This document shows, one piece after another, positions 34,729 to 42,787 of a stretch of DNA of 64,000 bases. The notes below the pieces were generated by a model. The model did no database searches, was not told where the DNA came from, and saw only the letters and a program-made list of their open reading frames with translations. Numbering within the stretch: the stretch's first letter is position 1; the number at the start of each line of letters is the position of its first letter. Both the position numbers and the translations under genes were made by a program. The stretch is from Chryseobacterium candidae (GTDB lineage Bacteria; Bacteroidota; Bacteroidia; Flavobacteriales; Weeksellaceae), in NCBI RefSeq assembly GCF_004916905.1, contig NZ_SDLV01000055.1, positions 1 through 64,000 on the forward strand, in the 5' to 3' direction.

Positions 34729-35232
34729 ATGCAACTTTCAGAAGCAAAAGAAAAATACATTCAGACCTGGGGAACCTTTGCTACCAATTGGGGAATCAAC
34801 CGTACGATGGCACAGGTGCATGCATTGCTTCTGGCTAGCGGAAGACCCCTGTCTACCGATGAAGTGATGCAGCAGCTTGAGATTTCAAGAGGAAATGCCA
34901 ATATGAACCTTCGTGCTCTGATAGACTGGGGGATCGTGAAAAAAGAATTTGTAAAAGGTGACCGTAAAGAATATTTTGTAGCAGAAAAAGATGTATGGTA
35001 TCTGTTCAAGCAAATTACCAAAGAACGCAGAAAAAGAGAGATAGAACCTGTCATTTCCTTTCTTGAAGAATTAAAGAATATTGAGGATAAAGATTCGGAA
35101 GAAGCTCAGGAATTTATCAAGCTGATGAATGATTTCAGCTCTGTCACCGGAAAAATCAACAATATCATGGATCTGGCGATAAAAAGTGATGACCACTGGC
35201 TGGTAGGGAAGATTACTAATCTGCTGAAATAA
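34729..35232 (+). CDS. GbsR/MarR-family transcriptional regulator
   Basis: 167 residues. The winged helix-turn-helix begins with TWGTFATNWGINRTMAQVHALLL near residues 13-33, continues with STDEVMQQLEISRGNANMNLRALIDWGIVKK near 39-69 (recognition helix) and ends in the wing (GDRKEYF). A long helical C-terminus probably dimerises. This is the GbsR-like subgroup of MarR regulators. It heads the lipoprotein-to-DUF2071 cluster. An 18-bp near-palindrome overlaps its own promoter, which suggests autorepression, and two more copies lie ahead of later genes. Confidence 0.87.
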   Translation: MQLSEAKEKYIQTWGTFATNWGINRTMAQVHALLLASGRPLSTDEVMQQLEISRGNANMNLRALIDWGIVKKEFVKGDRKEYFVAEKDVWYLFKQITKERRKREIEPVISFLEELKNIEDKDSEEAQEFIKLMNDFSSVTGKINNIMDLAIKSDDHWLVGKITNLLK

Positions 35233-35243
35233 ATTTTCAAAAA

Positions 35244-35939
35244 ATGAGAAATCTTTTCTTATTAGGTTTTCTAAGTTTTATGATAGGCTGTCAGAAGAAT
35301 GTGAATGCAGATTTTGATATTCACATAGAAAATTCCGATGCGTATGATTATAGGCAACACGATCTTTATAAAATTGAAATTTATAAAGATGAGAAAATTT
35401 TTAAAATTTTAGAACCTAAAGAAATTGCTGTTTCGCTTGATCAAAATATAAAATTAGACAGTATAAAAGAAGGGAAATATTCATTTGTCTATGAAAGTAT
35501 TTTTGGTGAAACAATAAATAAAGAAATAAGTGTAGATGATTCCAAAACATACAGAATAGCTATCAATCCTGATCTTTTGATAAAGAAAAATAAAAAATCA
35601 ATTTTTGGAAATTTGAAAAACTCAGTAGCAAAATTAGTATTCGAATCCAGAGGATGTTTTCATCTGAAAAAAGATTCAATAGAAATAGTTAACAAAGAAA
35701 ATAAATACTTTATCCGTAGAAAAAATGGAAGTTTGAAACCCATCGATAAAACAATTTGGGCGTATTTTGTAAAAACCGAAAATAAGATAAGAGAAATTCC
35801 TGAAAATGGAGGTTGTACCACCAGAGATGAATATATTTTCTATCATAAAGGGATATCTGATACCATTCATGATGGAACATGTGAATTTTCTGTCTGGATG
35901 GGTTTGAAAGATTTCATAAAGAATAATAAACTTCAATAA
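35244..35939 (+). CDS. Lipoprotein of unknown function
   Basis: 231 residues with a lipoprotein signal: hydrophobic residues 4-14 and lipobox MIGC with Cys16. The mature protein opens with a beta-rich region (FDIHIENSDAYDY, then a repeating DxxKxYR pattern). The second half contains Cys in a SRGCFH segment and later GGCTTRDE and GTCEF, which may form disulfides. No family is recognised. It starts 11 bp after the GbsR-type regulator stops, so it is in the same operon. Confidence 0.7.
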   Translation: MRNLFLLGFLSFMIGCQKNVNADFDIHIENSDAYDYRQHDLYKIEIYKDEKIFKILEPKEIAVSLDQNIKLDSIKEGKYSFVYESIFGETINKEISVDDSKTYRIAINPDLLIKKNKKSIFGNLKNSVAKLVFESRGCFHLKKDSIEIVNKENKYFIRRKNGSLKPIDKTIWAYFVKTENKIREIPENGGCTTRDEYIFYHKGISDTIHDGTCEFSVWMGLKDFIKNNKLQ

Positions 35940-35978
35940 ATAAATCTGGATGAAAATCCTTTTTTATTTTAATTTAAC

Positions 35979-35996
35979 TTTCAAAAATTACTGAAA
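35979..35996. promoter_or_regulatory. Operator candidate 2: TTTCAAAAATTACTGAAA
   Basis: Identical to the copy at 37635 and one base different from that at 34663. It lies 19 bp before the ATG at 36016. Confidence 0.5.
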
Positions 35997-36015
35997 ATAT
36001 AAAATTTATAATATC

Positions 36016-36960
36016 ATGAAGAATTTTTTTAAACGTTATCTCTATTTAAGTCTCTTTCTGACTGTTGTTTTAATTCTTGCCGTATGGTTTTTTCTCGTTG
36101 TCAAAGGTGAATATGGAGTGACAATGTTCTTCACCATTCCGGTTTCTATTGGATTTATAATTGGGTATGTAAAGTATTTTAAAAAAATCGGATTAATGAA
36201 CGTTTTAAAGACAATCTTAAAAATAGTCTTGGGATTAGTCATTTTCTCTCTTATTTTAATAGGAGCTGGCGTGGAAGGAGCTATTTGTATTATTATGGCT
36301 ATTCCATTTATTGGCTTTGCGATGTTCGTGGGCTTCAATATTGGCTTTATTATAGGAGTATTTGACGAAAAACGACATACCGGAAGTGTTATAGTATTTA
36401 TTCTTTTTATCAATCCCGCATCTTATATTTTCGATACCTATACAAAACCCATAGAGGAAACTATTACAACAGAAATGATTGTGAATTCTTCCAATGAAAA
36501 AGTTTGGGAACTTTTAAATACACAAATCAATTTCAATACTCCTGATTTTATCCTGTTTGAAAAAGGAGTCAGTTATCCAAAGAATATAAAATTTGTTAAT
36601 GAAAACGGAAAATTAGGTTATAGCTGTCAGACCAATAATGATGATTTACAACTTAATATCAATGAATTTATTGAAAATAGGAAAGTGAAATTCTCCTTGG
36701 AAAATCAGACTGTTCCAATGAAAGAAATAACACCTTATGAAGATATTAATGCAAAACATTTACATGATTATTTTATTGTAAAATATGGTGAAATTACTTT
36801 AGACAAGCTATCAGAAAATAGAACAAAGATAATTGCAAAAACAAAATACAGTTACAAAATTGCCCCTACCTGGTATTGGAAAAAATGGTCCGGCTATATC
36901 ATTGATAAAATGCAAAGCCATGTATTACAATCTATAAAAATACAATCTGAAAATGAATGA
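36016..36960 (+). CDS. Membrane protein with a C-terminal SRPBCC-like domain
   Basis: 314 residues. Four or so membrane segments fill the first 140 residues (about 9-29, 34-52, 67-105, 123-140). After that comes a soluble domain of about 165 residues starting ETITTEMIVNSSNEKVWELLNTQ, the typical first strand and helix of the SRPBCC/START-like lipid-binding fold. The pairing suggests handling of a hydrophobic ligand at the membrane. A second SRPBCC protein is encoded at 38964 in the same cluster. The stop overlaps the next gene's start by 8 bp. Confidence 0.65.
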   Translation: MKNFFKRYLYLSLFLTVVLILAVWFFLVVKGEYGVTMFFTIPVSIGFIIGYVKYFKKIGLMNVLKTILKIVLGLVIFSLILIGAGVEGAICIIMAIPFIGFAMFVGFNIGFIIGVFDEKRHTGSVIVFILFINPASYIFDTYTKPIEETITTEMIVNSSNEKVWELLNTQINFNTPDFILFEKGVSYPKNIKFVNENGKLGYSCQTNNDDLQLNINEFIENRKVKFSLENQTVPMKEITPYEDINAKHLHDYFIVKYGEITLDKLSENRTKIIAKTKYSYKIAPTWYWKKWSGYIIDKMQSHVLQSIKIQSENE

Positions 36961-37615
36961 TCTGCAAGAATATTTTGACAATCTGCAACCCAGATATTAT
37001 ATTAATGAAATTGCATCTTTAGGGTTTACCAGACTGTTTAGGAAAATGGCTGTTCAAAAGGTGAAAAGCTACGGGGATAAAAGAGTTTTGGATTTGATGA
37101 GCGGGCAGGGAGAAAATTTAGAATTTATACAGGCTCACAATGATAATACAGAAATTGTAGCACTGGATTTCTCATCAGCAATGCATATGAAACTGGCTGC
37201 AACATTCAAAAATAAATTGTCAATACAACAGATCCGGAACGATTTTTTCGAAAGCCAGATTCCCGATCATTCTATGGATATTATCCTTTGCTCTTACGGG
37301 ACAAAGACGATAGAAGAAGACCAGAAACCGATTTTTGCAGATAAACTTTCAAATATCATTGATGAGAAAGGTGAAATTATCATTGTAGAATTTGTGAAAC
37401 CCAAAACAAAGTGGAGATTCAATTGTGTGAAATGGTATATAGAGGTTCTTGTGACAAAGGTTTTTGGGAATGAATTTGGAAAATTGTTCCATTATATCAA
37501 TAAAAATGAAAGCCTGGAAGATCTTAAAGATCAGTTTATCAAAAACGGACTCTCCATCATATCGCACATGAGATATCTGGATCTGGTTGAAATTCTTCAT
37601 GTGAAAAGAAACTAG
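36953..37615 (+). CDS. Class I SAM-dependent methyltransferase
   Basis: 220 residues. The SAM-binding motif I is VLDLMSGQGENLEFI near residues 45-59, with the acidic end of strand 2 in VALDFSS near 72-78 and a motif around DIILCSYGTKTI near 109. This is the UbiE-like branch of Rossmann methyltransferases that modify small molecules. It is coupled by an 8-bp overlap to the membrane/SRPBCC gene. The substrate is unknown but presumably shared with the cluster. Confidence 0.82.
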   Translation: MNDLQEYFDNLQPRYYINEIASLGFTRLFRKMAVQKVKSYGDKRVLDLMSGQGENLEFIQAHNDNTEIVALDFSSAMHMKLAATFKNKLSIQQIRNDFFESQIPDHSMDIILCSYGTKTIEEDQKPIFADKLSNIIDEKGEIIIVEFVKPKTKWRFNCVKWYIEVLVTKVFGNEFGKLFHYINKNESLEDLKDQFIKNGLSIISHMRYLDLVEILHVKRN

Positions 37616-37634
37616 TTTTTTATTTGAAACCAAA

Positions 37635-37652
37635 TTTCAAAAATTACTGAAA
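37635..37652. promoter_or_regulatory. Operator candidate 3: TTTCAAAAATTACTGAAA
   Basis: Identical to the copy at 35979. A 20-codon frame (37673-37735, beginning MKNLIIHLF) follows at the same distance as the MKNFF start follows copy 2, so this may be a remnant of a duplicated gene start rather than a separate regulatory site. Confidence 0.45.
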
Positions 37653-37747
37653 ATTTTAAATAAATAATAATTATGAAAAATTTAATCATTCACTTATTCC
37701 TGATTATTTATTTCAGAAGAAAAGGATCACTTTAAATAATACTCCCC

Positions 37748-38122
37748 ATGAAAACATTTCTAAAATACGATTACTTTATCCAATTGATCATTCTCATAGT
37801 CTGTATCGTAGGTGCTGTAATGCATTACAAAGACTGGAAGTTTATAGAATTCTACTATGGGGTTGGAGGAGCGCAATTGATAAGTTATCTGATCAGGTTA
37901 TTTTTTAAACTAAAACAGACATCTGAGTTCAGAGTATATGGATTAACCATCATGCCGGTCTGGATATGTCTGCTTCTGGTTGATCAAAAAATTTATAATG
38001 AATTCACAATGGCTCTCATAGGCATATTTCTGCTTCTTTCATTGCTTTATACTCCGATAATGGCCATTCTCTATGTGTATGATTGCTACAACAGTTATGA
38101 ACCCTATAAATTACGACTATGA
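37748..38122 (+). CDS. Four-helix membrane protein, unknown function
   Basis: 124 residues with hydrophobic segments at about 9-26, 40-52, 65-77 and 83-108. No family is recognised. Its stop overlaps the DCC gene start by 4 bp (ATGA), indicating translational coupling. DCC/DUF393 proteins are often encoded beside small membrane proteins. Confidence 0.7.
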   Translation: MKTFLKYDYFIQLIILIVCIVGAVMHYKDWKFIEFYYGVGGAQLISYLIRLFFKLKQTSEFRVYGLTIMPVWICLLLVDQKIYNEFTMALIGIFLLLSLLYTPIMAILYVYDCYNSYEPYKLRL

Positions 38123-38931
38123 AAACGCTCAAAAATCACACCTTGATCTACGACAATGAATGTCCAATGTGTAATCTGTATTCCAAAGGTTTTACAAAAT
38201 GCGGAATGCTGGATGAAGAGGGAAGAGAAGCCTTTACAGAAATCACATTGAGAAATAAAACCCTGATAGATTTCAACCGGGCAAAGAATGAGATTGCATT
38301 GATAGATCATAACAGAAACGAAGTTGTGTATGGATTAGACAGTCTTCTTCTCATCATAGGAAACTCTTTTCCAGTGTTAGAGAAAACAGCAAGAATGAAG
38401 CCTTTGTATTGGTTTTTCAAAAAGCTGTATTCTTTCGTTTCTTATAACCGGAAACAGATTATTCCTTCTCAAAAAGACCATACAGAACGATCCTGTGTAC
38501 CGGATTTTAACCTGAAATACAGAGTTGCATACATCGGTTTTGTTGTTATTTTTTCGGCATATATCTTAAGTGTATTTTCTGGTAAACTGAACTTGAATTT
38601 AGAGAGAAATTTCGTGAGAGAATTTGCCGTTTGTCTTGGCCAGATCCTTTGGCAGACTATCTTTTTAAAAACTTATCTCAAAGATAAAATCTGGGATTAT
38701 CTCGGAAATATGATGACTGTTTCTTTAATCGGAACTTTACTGTTAATTCCTGCGCTGATAATCAGTTTTACTCCTGTTTTTTATATGATATATTTTGGAA
38801 TTGTCATATTGATCATGTTTCTGGAACATATAAGGAGATGCCGCATACTAAAGTTGAATTTTCTTCCGACCATTTCATGGATATTATTTAGAATAACAGC
38901 ATTAGTAATAATTATTCTGTCAACTATATAA
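38119..38931 (+). CDS. DCC-family (DUF393) thiol-disulfide oxidoreductase fused to membrane helices
   Basis: 270 residues. The N-terminal thioredoxin-like DCC domain begins LIYDNECPMCN, with the redox pair Cys15 and Cys18. The C-terminal half (about 130-270) contains four or more membrane segments. DCC proteins are named for the DxxCxxC start and are presumed redox proteins; no substrate is established. Coupled to the preceding membrane protein and followed by SRPBCC, DUF2071 and TIGR01777 genes. In other bacteria these families also occur together, suggesting a shared but uncharacterised process. Confidence 0.8.
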   Translation: MKTLKNHTLIYDNECPMCNLYSKGFTKCGMLDEEGREAFTEITLRNKTLIDFNRAKNEIALIDHNRNEVVYGLDSLLLIIGNSFPVLEKTARMKPLYWFFKKLYSFVSYNRKQIIPSQKDHTERSCVPDFNLKYRVAYIGFVVIFSAYILSVFSGKLNLNLERNFVREFAVCLGQILWQTIFLKTYLKDKIWDYLGNMMTVSLIGTLLLIPALIISFTPVFYMIYFGIVILIMFLEHIRRCRILKLNFLPTISWILFRITALVIIILSTI

Positions 38932-38963
38932 ATTAAAATGTAATCGCTAAAACCTATTAAAAA

Positions 38964-39440
38964 ATGTCAACCATATATTTAAATACAGTCATCAAAGCAG
39001 ATATTCACTATGTTTTTGATCTGGCAAGAAATATCGATCTCCATCAGCAATCCACTTCTATATCTCATGAAAAAGCCATTGCAGGACGTACTTCAGGACT
39101 GATTGAAAAAAATGAAACCGTAACCTGGCGGGCAAAACATCTGGGAGTCTATCAAAATCTCACTACAAAAATTGTCAGCATGGAAAAACCGTTTCAGTTT
39201 ATTGATGTCATGCAGAAAGGAGCATTCAAATCTATGCGTCACCGACATATTTTTAAATCTGTAAACGGAAATACGTTGATGACAGATATTTTCGAATTTG
39301 AGTCTCCGTTGGGCATTATTGGAAAGTTATTTAATGCTGTTTTCCTCAGAACTTATCTCAAAAACTTTCTGATCCGAAGAAATGAAATGATCAAAACCAT
39401 TGCAGAATCTTCTGTCCGTGACGGAATTGCGATTTTTTAA
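38964..39440 (+). CDS. SRPBCC family protein
   Basis: 158 residues. It starts at once with the START-like pattern STIYLNTVIKADIHYVFDLARNIDLH and continues with TVTWRAKHLGVYQNLTTKI and FRHRHIFK-like strands. Proteins of this subgroup are often labelled cell-division inhibitor or SulA-like beside TIGR01777 oxidoreductases, although real evidence for that role is thin. It is cytoplasmic. The end lies 16 bp before the DUF2071 start. Confidence 0.82.
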   Translation: MSTIYLNTVIKADIHYVFDLARNIDLHQQSTSISHEKAIAGRTSGLIEKNETVTWRAKHLGVYQNLTTKIVSMEKPFQFIDVMQKGAFKSMRHRHIFKSVNGNTLMTDIFEFESPLGIIGKLFNAVFLRTYLKNFLIRRNEMIKTIAESSVRDGIAIF

Positions 39441-39456
39441 CCTAAAAAACAGAGTG

Positions 39457-40161
39457 ATGAACTTTTTAAAAGCAGAATGGCGAAAACTGGCCATCATCAA
39501 TTACGAGATCAATCCTGAAGTTTTGCAGCCTTACCTTCCAAAAGGAACTGAACTCGATTTTTATAAAGGCAAATGCTACGTAAGTCTGGTGGGATTTATG
39601 TTTTTAAATACCAGACTTTTGGGTTTACCGATCCCTTTTCACCGCAATTTTGAGGAAGTGAATCTAAGATTTTATGTAAAGAAAAAAGAAAACGGAATCT
39701 GGAAAAGAGGAGTGGTGTTTATCAAAGAAATTGTTCCAAAACCTGCTTTAAGTCTGGTGGCCAATTCCATATATAAAGAAAATTATCATACCATGCCGAT
39801 GAAAAATCAGATTGATGAAAAAGGAGATGAACTCCAGATCCGGTATTCATGGAAAGATAAAAGCTGGCATTCTATCCAGATTACAGCCGAAAATACTGCA
39901 AAACCAATGGAAGAAAACTCAGAATTTGAATTTATCACAGAACACTATTTTGGTTTTACAAAAAAAGACGATACAACTTCAGAATACGAAGTATGCCATC
40001 CAAAATGGGATTGTTACCCTGTAAAAGAACATCATTTAGAAATTGATTTTCAAAAGATCTATGGAAATGATTTTACATGCCTGAATCAACAAAAACCTAT
40101 TTCCGTAATGCTTGCCGAAGGCTCAGAAATACAAGTCAAAATAAAGAAATACATCAGCTGA
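39457..40161 (+). CDS. DUF2071 (YqjF-like) family protein
   Basis: 234 residues from the ATG at 39457, which begins MNFLKAEWRKLAIINYEI, the typical opening of the DUF2071/YqjF beta-barrel family. A longer in-frame start at 39400 would overlap the SRPBCC gene by 41 bp and adds no family sequence. Further family marks are YLPKGTELD, SLVGFMFLNTRLLG and a late YPVKEHHLE. The function of this acetoacetate-decarboxylase-like fold family is not established. Confidence 0.82.
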   Translation: MNFLKAEWRKLAIINYEINPEVLQPYLPKGTELDFYKGKCYVSLVGFMFLNTRLLGLPIPFHRNFEEVNLRFYVKKKENGIWKRGVVFIKEIVPKPALSLVANSIYKENYHTMPMKNQIDEKGDELQIRYSWKDKSWHSIQITAENTAKPMEENSEFEFITEHYFGFTKKDDTTSEYEVCHPKWDCYPVKEHHLEIDFQKIYGNDFTCLNQQKPISVMLAEGSEIQVKIKKYIS

Positions 40162-40198
40162 AAAATGAAGAGATTAAAACATCTTGTCTATTCATAAA

Positions 40199-40356
40199 AA
40201 TCTGTGAAAATCTGTGCATTCTGTGGGAAAAAAAACGCTCTCCAATAATAGTTGTGACAAATTATTTTAAACACAAATATCACCAATATTTTCACAAATA
40301 TGCACAAGGAAAATACAACATAATCATCTGTGAAAATCTGTGAAATCTGTGGGAAA
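40199..40356. repeat. Pair of ATCTGTG-rich repeats
   Basis: Two direct copies (40199-40230 and 40325-40356) share aatctgtgaaaatctgtg and then ctgtgggaaa, separated by a spacer with a run of cacaaata motifs. A third copy with the same triple ATCTGTG and GTGGGAAAA end is at 61515-61546. This intergenic repeat family has no coding potential. Confidence 0.6.
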
Positions 40357-40394
40357 ACCTTAAACATTGAACTCCAAACTTTAAACCTTAAAAA

Positions 40395-41294
40395 ATGAAA
40401 ATAATCATAGCCGGAGGCACCGGATTTCTCGGCGAAAACTTAGAAAAACACTTTACAGAAAAAGGAAATCAAGTTTATATCCTTACTCGCAATCCCCAAC
40501 ATAAAAATGAAATCCTTTGGGATGCCCAAACGATAGGTGAATGGAAAAATTACCTCGAAAAAGCAGATGTTCTCATTAACCTGACAGGAAAATCTGTGGA
40601 CTGCCGCTATAACGAGAAAAATAAAAATGAAATCTACTCCTCAAGAATCGAGAGCACAAGAATATTACAGAAAGCCATAGATCAATGCTCTGAAAAACCC
40701 AAAATTTGGCTGAATGCCAGTTCGGCAACTATTTATGTTCATTCTGAAAAACATATCAATACAGAAGAAAACGGAATTATCGGTGACGATTTTTCTATGA
40801 ATATCTGCAAAAGCTGGGAGACAGAATTTTTTAAAGTTGAAAATGAAGAAATACGAAAAGTTGCTCTCCGGACTTCTATTGTTATGGGAAAAAATGGTGG
40901 AGCTTTTCCAAAACTGAAAATGATTACAAAACTGGGCCTGGGAGGAAAGCAGGGAAGAGGCACTCAGATGGTAAGCTGGATCCATATTGAAGATTTTTGT
41001 AAAGCAGTGGACTGGATTATTCGGCACGAGACTCTTTCAGGAACAGTGAATATAACCGCACCGGCTCCTCTTTCCAATCAAAACATGATGAGAAAACTGA
41101 GAAATAAAATGAAAATGCCTTTTGGACTCAATGCTCCTGTCTGGCAGCTGGAAATTGCATCTCTCTTCATGAAAACAGAAACCGAATTACTCCTAAAAAG
41201 CAGAAATGTGTATCCTGAAAAACTTATAAAAAGCGGATTTAAGTTTTTATATCCCGAATTTGATGAAGCGATTCTTAATCTCTTGGAATCCTAA
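40395..41294 (+). CDS. TIGR01777 family SDR-type oxidoreductase (epimerase-like)
   Basis: 299 residues. An N-terminal NAD(P)-binding motif IIAGGTGFLGENL is at about residues 4-16. The family-specific ILWDAQTIGEWKNYLEKADVLINLTGKSVDCRY block is near 40-75, with a WLNASSATIY active-site strand near 105 and a C-terminal DUF1731-like segment (PVWQLEIAS). The family is widespread but its reaction is unknown. It frequently neighbours SRPBCC and DUF2071 genes, as here. About 230 bp with repeats separate it from the preceding gene, so it may have its own promoter. Confidence 0.85.
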   Translation: MKIIIAGGTGFLGENLEKHFTEKGNQVYILTRNPQHKNEILWDAQTIGEWKNYLEKADVLINLTGKSVDCRYNEKNKNEIYSSRIESTRILQKAIDQCSEKPKIWLNASSATIYVHSEKHINTEENGIIGDDFSMNICKSWETEFFKVENEEIRKVALRTSIVMGKNGGAFPKLKMITKLGLGGKQGRGTQMVSWIHIEDFCKAVDWIIRHETLSGTVNITAPAPLSNQNMMRKLRNKMKMPFGLNAPVWQLEIASLFMKTETELLLKSRNVYPEKLIKSGFKFLYPEFDEAILNLLES

Positions 41295-41344
41295 TGTTTG
41301 CGGGTTTCCCAAAGGATAATTAAATTAGCGGAAAACTATTCCAT

Positions 41345-42787
41345 ATGCTGGTTATATCCAAAATAAAACCCTTTTTTCTTTCATCCTTTTTAATAAGTTC
41401 AATCGCTTTTTCACAAGTTCATAATGTATCAGAAGGCTATCAGAAGCCCACAGACCCGTTGGTAGTCCAGAATCTGGAGCAATGGCAGGATATGAAATTC
41501 GGGCTGTTTATGCATTGGGGAACCTATAGCCAGTGGGGAATTGTTGAAAGCTGGAGCTTATGTCCGGAAGATGAATCATGGACACAGAGAAAACCTGAAC
41601 ATGGAAAATCTTACTACGAATATGTGAAGAATTATGAAAATCTTCAGACAACTTTCAATCCAACCCAGTTCAATCCTCAGAAATGGGCGGATGCCGTAAA
41701 AAAGGCTGGAATGAAATATGTGGTTTTTACCACCAAGCATCATGATGGTTTTGCTATGTTTGATACCCGGCAGTCAGATTATAAAATCACTTCTTCCAAA
41801 ACCCCTTTTTCAAAAAATCCAAAATCTGATGTGACGAAAGAAATTTTCAATACGTTCAGAAAGGAAGGCTTTAAAATCGGAGCCTATTTTTCTAAGCCAG
41901 ACTGGCATTCCGATGATTATTGGTGGTCTTATTTTCCACCCAAAGACAGAAATGTCAATTATGATCCAAGGAAATATCCGGAAAGATGGGAGAACTTTAA
42001 AAAGTTCACCTTCAATCAGCTGAATGAAATTACTTCCCGTTATGGGAAAATAGATATTCTTTGGTTAGACGGCGGTTGGGTACGCCCTTTTCACACCATA
42101 GACCAGAAAGTAGAATGGCAGCGCACCATCAAAGTAGAACAGGACATTGATATGGACAAAATAGGAACAATGGCGAGAAAAAATCAGCCGGGAATAATCA
42201 TTGTAGACCGCACCGTTCCGGGAAAATGGGAAAACTATGTCACTCCTGAGCAGGCAGTTCCGGAACATGCTCTTTCCATTCCCTGGGAAAGCTGCATCAC
42301 CATGGGAGATTCTTTTTCTTACGTTCCCAATGATAACTATAAGACCTCCCAGAAGATCATTGAAACCCTGGTAAAAATCATTTCAAGAGGTGGAAATTAC
42401 CTCATGAATATTGCACCCGGACCTAACGGAGATTATGATGCCATTGTATACGAAAGATTACAGCAAATTTCCGGCTGGATGGAAAAAAATCAGTCCGCTG
42501 TTTTTGCAACCAGAAGCATTGCGCCTTATCACGACGGAAATTTTTATTATACACAAAGCAAAGATGGAAAAACAGTGAATATTTTTCACTTGGATGAAAA
42601 AACAAATTATGAATCTCCATCAACGTTAAGTTTTACAATTCCTGATCATTTTAAACCAAAATCTTTGAAAGTTTTAGGCTTGTCAAAGAAAATTCAATGG
42701 AAAAAATCAGGTAATTCAATTGAAATTAATTTGCCGAAAGAAAGATCTCAGTTAAAATATTCAACTGTAATTCAAATCGTTCAATAA
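41345..42787 (+). CDS. Secreted GH29 alpha-L-fucosidase
   Basis: 480 residues with a signal peptide (cleavage near AFSQ, residue 24). The TIM-barrel GH29 pattern is clear: KFGLFMHWGTYSQWG near residue 51, YVVFTTKHHDGFAMFD near 125, and the nucleophile Asp242 in ILWLDGG. A beta-sandwich covers the C-terminal 100 residues. It removes alpha-L-fucose from glycans, probably in the periplasm or at the cell surface. Its stop shares one base with the GH3 start, so the two enzymes are co-translated and probably act on the same glycan. Confidence 0.92.
   Translation: MLVISKIKPFFLSSFLISSIAFSQVHNVSEGYQKPTDPLVVQNLEQWQDMKFGLFMHWGTYSQWGIVESWSLCPEDESWTQRKPEHGKSYYEYVKNYENLQTTFNPTQFNPQKWADAVKKAGMKYVVFTTKHHDGFAMFDTRQSDYKITSSKTPFSKNPKSDVTKEIFNTFRKEGFKIGAYFSKPDWHSDDYWWSYFPPKDRNVNYDPRKYPERWENFKKFTFNQLNEITSRYGKIDILWLDGGWVRPFHTIDQKVEWQRTIKVEQDIDMDKIGTMARKNQPGIIIVDRTVPGKWENYVTPEQAVPEHALSIPWESCITMGDSFSYVPNDNYKTSQKIIETLVKIISRGGNYLMNIAPGPNGDYDAIVYERLQQISGWMEKNQSAVFATRSIAPYHDGNFYYTQSKDGKTVNIFHLDEKTNYESPSTLSFTIPDHFKPKSLKVLGLSKKIQWKKSGNSIEINLPKERSQLKYSTVIQIVQ

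Noticed and set aside
37673..37735. 20-codon frame MKNLIIHLF...
   Set aside because: It has no motif and is probably a leftover of a duplicated gene start; not reported as a gene.
39400..39456. Longer start for the DUF2071 protein
   Set aside because: It would overlap the SRPBCC gene by 41 bp, and the added residues do not resemble the family, whose typical opening begins at 39457.
40077..40343. 88-codon plus-strand frame
   Set aside because: It runs out of the DUF2071 gene in another frame and through the ATCTGTG repeats; the composition is repeat-derived.
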